The notes beneath the pieces were generated by a model. The model had not been told where the DNA came from, did not search any database, and saw only the letters and a list, made by a program, of their open reading frames with translations. The translations under genes and the position numbers were made by a program. This document shows positions 10,367 through 19,669 of a stretch of 64,000 bases of DNA, piece by piece. The DNA is from Sparassis latifolia (Eukaryota > Basidiomycota > Agaricomycetes > Polyporales > Sparassidaceae). The stretch lies in assembly GCA_018466975.1 (NCBI GenBank), contig CM031553.1:1054001-1118000 (forward strand), given 5' to 3'. Each line of letters opens with the position of its first letter. Position 1 is the stretch's first letter.

Positions 10367-12801
10367 ATGTATCAAGCACCATATCCACCTTACGATCCCG
10401 CAGACAAGAATAGGTGAGCGATCCACTCTAGCTGGACGTATAGCAGAGGCACGACATCCTAGCCAATATCTCGATCATGTCTGATCCTTCCTATGCATCG
10501 CAAAATAACACAGCTTCGCGTAAGTGCTTACCGCTCTCCGAGTGAATTTCTCCCATTCACCGCAGGACAGATATGAGACGGTGCTCAAACGATGGCCGAT
10601 CATCCTCACGAACGTAATCGACAACATCTACCTCCACGATCACGACCTGAGCATCGCGCTCACCGCTGGCGACGTGCCTGTTGCAGACGTTGCACGCGTG
10701 GAGGCGCAGATAGCGGAGGGGAAGACCACCATCGAGCGTATCGGCAAGCTCAAGTATGAGATGGCCCGGGATCGCGCTTTGGAGTGAGTCCGGGTTCCTC
10801 GGAGGTTCCAGCAGGCTGAGTGATCGCGATGTATAGACCCATTCCCGACGACGGCGAGGCCCTAGTGGACACTTACAACACTGAGCTTGCGCGTCTCGCA
10901 GAGGAGGGCAAGGGCACCTGGTTCACCGTTCCATGGCTCTACGCAGAGTACGTCCCCCCGTCGCAACAGTGAGCAACTTGCGGTTCTGAAGCTCGTGCAG
11001 ATGCTACTTGTTGGTGTCCCGCTCTTACGTTTAATGAAGAGCCATTGAAACTCGGACACTGCGCAGATACCGACTGCTGCGCACTTACTTCGTGCAGACG
11101 ACGTACTGGCGCGCGCACGACCCGTTCCTCGCCTCAAAGCAGGACACGTTCAGAGCGAGTTCCAGGGCAATATTCCGTGCGCATGCAACCATTTTTCGCA
11201 AGAATGGATGTACGTGATGGCGGGCTGGTTTCTCAGAGCTCGCGACGACAATGCACGAGTTCGAACGCGACAAGGACACGCTCGACGCCGACCCGGCGAA
11301 CCTCAACGTCTTATTCAAAGAGATGATCCAGATGTGCCTCTGGTGAGCTATGCTCTTAGTTTCGCGGTCGCTCGCTCATGTCCAGATTTTTCAGGGGCAA
11401 CGCAACGGTACGCATATGATTTGAACGCTGGCACACTACTCACTCCGTTTTATAGGACCTTTCCATGCTCACACATATCACACATGAGGATATACAGCAC
11501 CTGCAGTCGGTCGGGCGCGACGCCCAGGCGGCACGTAAGGAATTTATTCTGAAGGATGACCAGGACCAAGTGTGGGAGCATCTCACGAGTCTCGGGAAGA
11601 ACGCGGGTACACGAGTCGACTTCATTTTGGACAATGGTGAGTTCCACATTTGAGCGCCAGTTCTGTTCCTTACCATATTGTTCATGGCCGTCAAGCCGGA
11701 TTCGAGGTGGGCCTCCTTTACTCGCGGAGGTACATGTTTTCTGACCTTGATATTCCAGCTCTTTACAGACTTCGTCTTCGCTGATTTCCTTGTGACATAC
11801 ACGCCCTACGTCTCCAAAGTGGTTTTCCAGTAAGTCCATTTTCTCCCGGGGGACCTGACTGACACGCTGCATGTCCAGCCCGAAGCTCATCCCCTGGTTC
11901 GTCTCCGACGTCACCCCGCCGGATTTCGCGTCCACGATTACGTCTCTCCTCTCGCCGACATTCTTCCCCCCATCCAACGCGGCGCCCTCCGGTTTGTCCG
12001 ACGCTCGCGCGCACCTACGCGAGATGGTCGAGCGGTGGGCGGCCTACCTGGACTCGGGCGTCTTCGAGCTCGCAGTGCCGCGGGAGACACCTCTGGGTGC
12101 ATCAAACGTTAAGGTGTGTTTTTTCCCCAACATTCAAATAGAAGGTCGAATGTACGAGCATACTGCTGGAGGCCGACTTTTGGACGTCGCCATGGCCGTA
12201 TTGGAACATGCAAGAACTCGCACCTGAAGTGTTTGAGGGGTTGAAGCACAGCGGGCTGGTTATTTTCAAGGTACAATGCGTGCTTTGCCTTGCGTGATTC
12301 TACCATGTTGACAAGCGTTTCAGGGCGATCTGAAGTGAGTGGACGTCTTGAACAGTCCGCAGTTCCTGATGTTGAGTCGCTAACTGTGGCGACGTGGTGT
12401 AGTTTCCGCAAGTACGTGATGCCGAACGGTTTATCCTCCCATCCCATGCCTACCTCATTGACAGGTTAACGGGGGACGTACAGTGGCCGGCGTCAACGCC
12501 ATTTGAAACAGCTGTCGGTATGTCGATCTCCCACTTTCCCTGATTGCTATGTGATATCTTGACGTTGGCGTATCAGGTCCCTTGGCGGGAGCGTTCCCAA
12601 TCCTCACTCTGCGCACAAACAAGGCAGACGTGGTGGTCGCCGTCGATGACGAGGTTGCCGCACGTCTGGACGCCAGCGGCGAGAGGTGGCGGTTCAACGG
12701 AAAGTAAGTTGCCTGGTTCTCCGCCGTTGAGACCGTCCGGTGAATTGTTTTGGATGGACAGGTATGCGCTGGTGCTGTTCCTGCCCAAGACTAGAGAGTG
12801 A
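10367..12801 (+). CDS. ARMT1-like damage-control phosphatase (DUF89), microexon-rich
   Basis: My model has 17 exons and closes in frame at 491 residues: 10367-10413, 10571-10783, 10837-10947, 11001-11009, 11067-11176, 11237-11342, 11395-11407, 11456-11636, 11696-11706, 11759-11829, 11879-12113, 12142-12270, 12324-12334, 12403-12411, 12465-12517, 12577-12703 and 12762-12801. Family motifs run in order: KRWPIILTNVID, GTWFTVPWLYAECYLYRLLR, WGNATDLSMLTH, the metal-site DNAGFELFTD block, FWTSPWPYW, GDLNFRKLTGD, and LRTNKADVVV near the end. DUF89 enzymes are metal-dependent phosphatases that hydrolyse sugar phosphates such as fructose-1-phosphate and may clear damaged metabolites. Five exons are only 9-13 nt. 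The intron starting at 12114 is uncertain: a TAG acceptor makes it 28 nt, while a GAG acceptor (exon from 12172) makes it 58 nt and the protein 10 residues shorter. Confidence 0.92.
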
Positions 12802-13413
12802 TGTGATGTGATACGATTCACGTTGTGAGTTCGCGTGTAGTATGAGTGTATCATTAGAGAAGAGGACAATGTGCTTATGCTGTGTTGATGTAGTCACCTA
12901 TTCTGCCTATCAGTAGTCAGAGCTGGCGCTGAAAGTGGGGGTCTTCAGCGTTCGCCTATCGACAGTCGGACATTTCATTTTACTTGTCAATATTTCATCA
13001 GTTTGGAGTTGAAACTGAAACCCAATAAATGACAGCAGCTATGCATCATAAAACTTCGTACAGTGCATCTCTCGTTTCGACCAGGACTTGGGGCATCGTC
13101 TCTATCAACCGCATGACAATATTAATTGCTCCGGAACCCACGCGTTTCGTTGCGGTGACTACGATCACCTGACGTGTGACTAGACGCGGGGTTTCGATGA
13201 CGTCTGGCCAGTGAGGCGCGCCACCCGGTGTAGTGGCCGCCACCGCTGCATGGACAATGGGGTCCGACAACCAGTGGTTCTTCAGGATATTCCAACACGC
13301 GCTAAATCCCACTCCACCTCTTCGCATTACTCCGTGCATTCACCATCATCGCTGCCTCTGCCAGCACACTCACTTTCGTATTCGCTTAGCCTCTGAAAAA
13401 TTGCGGTCAGAGC
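12802..13413. other. Intergenic, about 610 bp
   Basis: 3' flank of the DUF89 gene and upstream region of the SMP-like gene. No supported gene or repeat; an antisense frame at 13046-13339 has no recognisable features. Confidence 0.5.
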
Positions 13414-14640
13414 ATGTCGACGTCCAGTACAGGCTCTCAGCAGGGAAGGGCCTCGCCTGAGGTGCCACTCGTCGAGGCAGACGTGTTGAGCAAGACGTTC
13501 CCACCAGCACCCGTGTCCTCTACCCCGCGTAGCAGCGGCGCCTCCGTCACCCTCGCCGAGGGAGTAGACCTCACCGCTATCGGAAAAGGTACGTCTAGAC
13601 TCACAACGCCACTCACCAGTCGGGTCGATATTCACCTCGGAGGTGGGATCGACTACAAAGCGGAAGCGCGCAAGATCATGTCCGAAGAGCACCGCATTCT
13701 CGGATTCCGCCCCCCTCAAGGCTCGCTCGCCGCCGAGGCGCAGGCCGCTGCGGCAAAGCACCCAGATGGCAGGCCTGATGCGGCTCCGCCGGATACGCTC
13801 AGGCTCAAGGCGCTCGCGCGCAAGGACGCCGAACGCATCCTGTACGGCCATCTCGCGCGGTGTTCCCGCGTCTGCTGACCTCCCTTTGTGTTTTAGGGCG
13901 GAACGCAAGATGAATACTGAGGCGACCACGGCGGACGCAAACGGAAAACAGGTCGAGGAGAAACACACCCCTGCCACAGATGGCTTAAACCTAAGCACCA
14001 TCAGTGCAGGTGCGTCAACACCCCCCAGGTATCGCGCAAGCCTTCCTCCCACTGACGACGTCCTGCCGCCAGTGGAAGCGCGAACATTAATGTCGCACGA
14101 GCACCGAGCATTGGGCTTCCGCCCGCCACCAGGGTCTATCGCCGCGGAGGCGCAGGCGGCCGCGGCCCGGCACCCCGAAGGCGACGGCGCGGTGGTTGAC
14201 AAGGAGGTGCTGAAGGAGATCGCGATCAAGGATGCGGAGCGCATAAAGTGAGCTCGCCATTCATCCCTTTCCTTGATCTTTGGATATGTGCTGACGCGAC
14301 TTCGAGGGAACAGGGCGGACCGCGAGCTCAACATCGTCGGCGAGGCGAACGTTAGCACGTTCGGGCGAGGTCAGTCCTTCACAGTGGGCGCTTGCAGTCT
14401 GCGATCACACTCATTCTGATTGGGATTAAATCCCAAGCTGATGCCAGGACTGTTGTTTCCGGCATGAAGGATGTCCTGAGGCACTCCCCAGAAGCATCAG
14501 CCGGTTTGCTGGTAGCGGGGGCAGTGTGCGTGCACCCGGAAGGTGCGAACTTCCCTCAGGCGCTGGATGGAGAAGCGCAGCAAGTGGCGGAGGCAGGACT
14601 GGGCGAGGGTGAGCTGTCGCGGGAGACAGAAGACTCGTGA
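13414..14640 (+). CDS. SMP (seed-maturation-protein-like) repeat protein
   Basis: Exons 13414-13841, 13897-14247, 14314-14369 and 14438-14640 close in frame at 345 residues. Two similar units are visible. The first has MSEEHRILGFRPPQGS, AAEAQAAAAKHPDG and ARKDAERIL; the second has MSHEHRALGFRPPPGS, AAEAQAAAARHPEG and IKDAERIKADREL. The LGFRPP / AEAQAAAAKHP / KDAERI pattern is what I associate with fungal proteins carrying the SMP domain, first known from plant late-embryogenesis proteins. The units end at equivalent introns (both phase 2 before GCG-GA), pointing to internal duplication. The protein is Ala/Glu-rich and hydrophilic, with no signal peptide or membrane segment. The last exon matches nothing I know, so the C-terminus is less certain. 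A broken copy of its first exon lies at 19095-19490. Confidence 0.75.
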
Positions 14641-15479
14641 GCGGCAAGTTCCTGTAGCTGAATGTCTTTATTTGGTTGTGCAGGACAAATCTACCGTACG
14701 TACACAACTCCCGGGCCTCTTAGGCCCTAAAGATCGGCAAAAATGGTCATTTGTATGCTATAACTTGGACACGCGTGTACAACTACATGCTCCGAAATTC
14801 TCACTCGACAATGCATCACCGCTGCAGTGGTAGGCTCGAACCTCGTGAGAGGCGAAAATTCCGAGAGAAATGTTGAATATGATGTTGGCAGCTTCTTGCC
14901 TGACCGTGACACGAGCAGTTGGCTCATGATGTCATGCTTACTAACTGTATTATCAAGCCATTACTGGTGCAGTACTCTCTCTTAATCAGCCATTACTGGC
15001 ATGGTACTCATTACTAGTATATAACTGGTAGGTAGACAATCTGTATTAACAGTCTCAACCTGGTTTATTCAATACACAGACTTACTGTAAAGTCTTTGGA
15101 TACAGCTTCTCTTTGCCTTGACACAGTGAGTATCAACTTAGTGTTGCCTTTAAATAAGTTCATTTTTAACTTAGGTTGAGACTACAGATTATTGTTTGAT
15201 CTGTTGAGATCTAAGGCCAAACCACCAAACTGAACTGCCAATTGACCTTAGCTGAGAACACCTAGCAGGGCAAGTTACCTGGGGTGCAGAAAGGTCTAAA
15301 CAAAGCTAAAAGGTGGATTTTTGTGGAGTGAAAGAATTTCTGGACCTATCAGCAAATATTTGCTGGCCTAAAGGTCATCCAATTGCTATACAGGCAAATT
15401 GACCTGACACACCTGCTCTTCCCGTCTTACAAGAGAAAGGAACTGTCTGAACTTTTACAGGTTTTGAACCTATTCAAGC
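14641..15479. other. AT-rich non-coding stretch leading into the gypsy remnant
   Basis: Base composition turns AT-rich after about 14930, unlike the neighbouring genes. A short imperfect duplication occurs near 14950-15010 (two AGCCATTACTGG units followed by similar GTACTC blocks). It may be the leader or an eroded LTR of the retroelement remnant that follows, but I could not find a matching second LTR. Confidence 0.4.
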
Positions 15480-16395
15480 AGAACCATTGCATTCTTCACC
15501 AAGCTCAGCATTATCACAGATTCCTTTTGGAAGGACCATTATTGAAATGTCATTGGAGCCAGTAGAACTGGATCTTTGTCATCCCAATAATTTCACTGGA
15601 GATACATCTAAAACCAAAACCTTCATGAGAGAGGTTCAAATGTATCTGGAAGTCAACGAGGAGGTCTATAATGATGATTTCTCCAGGATTGTATTTGCAA
15701 TGTCCTTCCTGACTGAAGGAACTGCTGCTCTCTGGATGGAGACTTGATATGATGATCATACCAATATGACCACCATGAAGTTGGAGTTGGGCACTTTTGA
15801 GGACTGGAAAAAGGATTTTAAAGAAGCCTTTCAGAACTATAATGAGATGGCCACAAAGGAACTCAAGGAACTGCAACAGAATGAGGAAAAGAAATGGCAC
15901 ATCAAAAGGGGGCTCTGCTTTAGCTGCCACAAGAAAGGGCATCTCTCTCGCAATTGCCCAAACAAGAAGTGGGCCTCAACTTCTATCATCAATTAGAGGT
16001 AAAGGTCAAACCAACCCAAGAGGCATAAACTCAAGGAGATAATTGATGAAGAAACTGAGAAAAGGAGAAAGGTTTGTCAGGCTTAATTTGAAGACATCAA
16101 ATTTGCAATTCTGAAAGAGCTCCAGATATGCATTCAGAAATGAACACGAGGAACTTTTGAAAAAGGCTTGAAGAATTGGATTTTGGAGCAGGCAGGTGAT
16201 AATGATTGTCATCCCACCCTTTGCTAGGACCACCCCAGATGTAATAGTATGTGAATTCCATGAACAATCAATGCATGTTCCTATTACTCTGGGGATGAGA
16301 GCAAAAGCTGGTGATGTCCTCACCCTTGTCAAATCCGGGGCTGGACAATGCTTTAAGAACTTCATCATGAAGAGAGGGAGAATAAGTCCCATAGA
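15480..16395 (+). mobile_element. Decayed Ty3/gypsy retrotransposon fragment (gag to protease)
   Basis: An open stretch from about 15547 reads as a gypsy capsid protein (FTGDTSKTKTFMREVQMYL and FAMSFLTEGTAALW), interrupted by a stop at about 15745. A later frame (15766-15996) ends in a CCHC zinc knuckle, CFSCHKKGHLSRNC. Around 16220-16400 a third frame resembles the retroviral-type aspartic protease entry, but the D-S-G-A core is altered (LVKSGAGQCF), so it cannot be active. Reverse transcriptase, RNase H and integrase are absent. The frame is broken in several places and the AT-rich composition sets it apart from flanking genes. It is a truncated, non-autonomous relic. Confidence 0.8.
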
Positions 16396-16479
16396 CATCC
16401 GCATGTGCACCACTGTTAGATACTCGCACCAGGTGCACCTCTCGCTCCAATGGTCTTGCCGTTCCGCGATGCGCGCGTA

Positions 16480-16665
16480 TAGGGGCGGCATGCGCGGGCG
16501 ATCATGGCATGTGCTCGGAGGGGCGGCGTGCATGAGCGATGATGACGGCGGGCTTATGAGTGCGGGAGTGCTCACAAGGGCGGCATGCACGGGCCACTAC
16601 GGCCGTGTGCTGGTGAAGACCGCGCGTGTGTGAGGGTGGCATTCGCGCGTAAGGGCAGCACATGC
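16480..16665. repeat. GC-rich degenerate tandem repeat
   Basis: Four diverged units of roughly 50-57 bp, each beginning with a variant of GGGCGGCATGC (near 16485, 16520, 16575 and 16633). They sit immediately downstream of the gypsy remnant and differ sharply from it in base composition. The block begins near a TGTTAG at 16414 and an AATAAA lies near 16930, so a solo LTR of another element is possible but not demonstrated. Confidence 0.45.
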
Positions 16666-17088
16666 GCACTCACTCTCCTCCGTCATTAATCTCTGGTCCT
16701 CTTATCCATCCATCCTTCTTTGTCCGTGCTCCTCAGAACGCCTTCCACAGGTTGCAGGTGTCTGTAGGAGTTGCATGCATGAGCTTCGTGAGACCATAAG
16801 GAGACAGGGAGCACAGTGACGAGGGCGCAACTAGGACGTGGCGGTGGGACGTGGCGGCATGTGAGATGCGGCCGATTGTGGGCTGCTTCTCCTGGAAGGG
16901 TGAATGGTCAACCTCATAGTAGAATGAATCAATAAACATACCTAGCACAAGGACCTGCGTCGGTCACACTGGATGGTAGCGAACGGTGCGCTGTGTGACG
17001 TGTCTAGCCGCGGGTATACAGTGGGTCACGTGGGTCACATGATTGTGACCCATACCCGTACCCGCCTTCCGCGCTGCGGCACTTCCGC

Positions 17089-17655
17089 GACAGGAGTAGT
17101 GCGCGGGGAAATAGGTCTGACAGTCTATTTGACCGGTAAATTACCCAGGCTCAGTGCAACACCTCTATTTTACCTACGTAAATTACTGTAAATTACACCT
17201 GGGCTACTTGACGCTAATTAGCCGGTAAAGTAGTGTAAATTACGGTGTAAAATAGCAAAAGGATGTTCACTGAGGCCACCTAAACATTGCTTTGCACTTT
17301 CTAGTGGGGGTTGATGTATCCTTGATGTATCCATGGCTTCTTCTATCTATTGCTGTAAACTATGATGTCTTCGAGGCATGCCTTCATGCACTTCCCCAAT
17401 TTGGACAGGTGAGATTTGTCGCCTTATTTATCGTCATCAATTCTCTCTTGTACACCTCAGTTCTGTCTGCTTTCTGACTGTATGTATAGCCTGTTCATAC
17501 ACTCATGGCAGCCCATACAGTGTCAGTCTATTTTACCCTATTTTACCCTGTGTCACAGGCCTGTTTGAAATTTACAGTAAATTAACCGTAATTTACACCT
17601 GCTAATTAGCCTATGTAATTTACACCTACCTATTTCCCCGCGCACTAGACAGGAG
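17089..17655. mobile_element. hAT-like non-autonomous DNA transposon (MITE) with 8-bp target-site duplication
   Basis: The element spans 17097-17647 (551 bp). Its ends are a perfect 20-bp terminal inverted repeat, TAGTGCGCGGGGAAATAGGT at 17097-17116 and its reverse complement at 17628-17647. Both sides carry the same 8-bp duplication, GACAGGAG, at 17089-17096 and 17648-17655. Eight-base duplications are the hallmark of the hAT superfamily. Inside the ends, GTAAATTAC-type motifs recur in both orientations, as expected for subterminal transposase-binding repeats. No transposase is encoded, so it must be mobilised in trans. The intact TSD and TIRs suggest a fairly recent insertion. Confidence 0.9.
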
Positions 17656-17683
17656 CCGTTCTGTAGAGCCGTTCACGGTCTCT

Positions 17684-17691
17684 TATATAAA
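17684..17691 (+). promoter_or_regulatory. TATA box upstream of the gene at 17753
   Basis: TATATAAA lies about 62 bp before the ATG and only 37 bp after the end of the hAT-like element, so the transposon sits directly upstream of a plausible core promoter. Confidence 0.55.
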
Positions 17692-17752
17692 GGCATCAAA
17701 GCCTGGTATCATTGTATCACTTGCTCATCACCCAGATACCTGATTGACAACC

Positions 17753-18839
17753 ATGTCTCATATTCAAATATTCTTGGGGTGTTACCCTGGCAAGGAAATC
17801 ACAAAGGACACGGAGAAGATGTCGAGTCCGGAATGGAGTCCTATCATCGCTCTTGTCCATGATTTGCAGTCGCATCTGATACAATCTGAATCGACCCGCT
17901 CTGCCTACCTCGACGTTCTTGTGGATTTCTACAATCTCAACGATGAGGCGCGAGCACCGCTTCCCAAGCCTACGGATGAAGATGTGCTGCGTTACTTCCG
18001 AGACAACTTCCCCCACGTACACATCGACAGTTGTCTCCACCCAGCTGGTATGCTGCATTTCCCGGACCGGACTTGCGAATGGAGAACGGATGGTGAGGCA
18101 AATAATGATATTTGGATCTCACAGGACGTTATCTTGTCAATGCGACTCTTGGTGAGCACGATACTGGGATTTCACTGTGTTCGTTAGGCTGACAGCACAT
18201 ACAGAAGTGGGGTAATGGTTCTGCGCCAGACATCCACCTCAGTTATAATACATTTGCAATCTCCACTGTGATCATGTTTCTACATGGCCTGCACTACTCC
18301 CTTATCAAGCACGTCTTCGCAAGTCTTCCCAACCCTCCCAATGGTGTCAGGATGGATGGCTCGGCTTATGCACACCAAGGTTGGTCTGACTGGGGCCTTG
18401 AAGATGCACTCTTTGGTTTCCACATCTTTGGCCACTGGAAGTCGGGCCCAAGCAATGTATGTGCAGATATGGTTGATCTGACCGCCCAGGTTGAACATCC
18501 GTGCAAGACAACCTATTCACTTGGTATGCCTGCACATTCCCCTTCTGCACGTACATATGTGCCTAATTCAATGCTCAAACAGCTAGTCCAGAAGGAGCCT
18601 TAGAGTTGGAACATTTCCTCAAATCTCTCAAGACCGATACATTGTACAGAATGCACCTCGTCGACAGTATGGAGGTTGGCTCTGCAGTTCTGCCAGTCAA
18701 CTCCTGTGAGCGCGTTCAGACGGCATTCTACCTATGTTCTGCGATTTCTTGTGCTATCGAGAATGAATGTGAAAGGAAGTTACGCAGTAGCAATCTGGTG
18801 AGATTTGGAATAGGTGGCAATTGCACGAGGCCGAATTAG
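17753..18839 (+). CDS. Unrecognised protein next to the hAT-like element
   Basis: I do not recognise this gene. Three exons, 17753-18151, 18205-18523 and 18592-18839, close in frame at 321 residues, with canonical GT and AG signals. The first exon starts MSHIQIFLGCYPGKEI. The protein has aromatic-rich blocks (RYFRDNFPHVHIDSC, YAHQGWSDWGLEDALFGFHIF) and several Cys and His, but no clear signal peptide, membrane segment or known domain. The C-terminus is doubtful: past residue 300 an alternative reading (WQLHEAELDDNVY) in another frame looks protein-like and is separated by only 16-18 nt, too short for an intron, which hints at a small deletion or a different last exon. It lies in a transposon-rich island, so it may be an accessory or decaying gene. 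Confidence 0.5.
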
Positions 18840-18921
18840 ATGATAATGTCTACTAGTACGTTTACCTTATCTTTGTCTGTTACCGTATAAAACTTCCTTG
18901 TACATCCAGTATTGACGAAGC

Positions 18922-19015
18922 GCTCGTAGAGGTAATGGTAAGCAGTTATCACCGATATTATAAATATCCAGGGGCAGATGCTCGTAGAGGTACCGATGGT
19001 AAGCAGGTATCACCG
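18922..19015 (+). repeat. Imperfect direct repeat
   Basis: Two copies of a roughly 34-bp unit (GCTCGTAGAGGTA … GGTAAGCAG … TATCACCG) at 18922-18954 and 18980-19015, separated by about 25 bp. They lie between the unrecognised gene and the SMP pseudogene. Confidence 0.7.
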
Positions 19016-19094
19016 CTTGGATGTTCCACAAGTGGATATGTATACTACTCGAAGAAAGAACCGCAGAAAAAATCCATCATGGATGCACCCCCAA

Positions 19095-19490
19095 TCATGA
19101 GTCGAAGCGTGTCGACTCCAGATCAAACCCGCACAGCGGCGGGGCCTCAGGTGCCTAGACGTCCCCACCATCGACCCCACCAGCGTCCGTGTTCTCAACC
19201 CCGCACAGCGGCGGAGCCTCGGGTGCCTTCGCCGGGGATCGACCTCCTCACCGCAATCGGAAGGGGTACGTCCAAACACACAGTAGCACTCACCAGTCGG
19301 GTCGATATTCAGGGTCGACTACACAGCGGAAGCGTCTCGCTCGCCGTCAGAGCAAATACCCTGACGGCAGACCTGATGCGGCTCCGCCGCATACGCTCAG
19401 GCCAAGGCACTCGCGCGCAAGGACGACGCCGAATGCATCCTGTACGGCCATCTTGGGCGATATTCCCACATCGTTCCCCGAAAGCATTCT
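19095..19490 (+). pseudogene. Decayed copy of the SMP-like gene (first exon plus start of intron 1)
   Basis: DNA similarity to 13500-13870 is obvious: matching stretches for CTCACCAGTCGGGTCGATAT, CCTGATGCGGCTCCGCC and CTCGCGCGCAAGGACG. Translated pieces in different frames give IDLLTAIGRGTSKHTVALTSRVDI and YPDGRPDAAPPHTL, against VDLTAIGKGTSRLTTPLTSRVDI and HPDGRPDAAPPDTL in the parent. The central part, including the MSEEHRILGFRPP motif, is deleted, and frames shift at least twice. Similarity continues through the parent's exon 1 donor into intron 1, so this came from duplicated genomic DNA and not from a spliced transcript. The second SMP unit is missing. Confidence 0.85.
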
Positions 19491-19669
19491 CCTTCTCGCA
19501 GTACGAGCACGCCAAACCCACCCAGATCCTACTCAAATCAGTCCAACCATCATCATCATCAACGCAGAGCGCACAACAATAAGATACACGACCCCCAAGC
19601 CGGGGGCAAAATCACCAAGCGTGAAGTGTGAATAAAACCAAGCACGCCCCTCCGAGCCCCGCCCGCCGT

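Noticed and set aside
13327..14358. 343-codon minus-strand open frame
   Set aside because: Opposite the SMP-like exons and crosses their introns; the plus strand has repeated family motifs and good splice sites.
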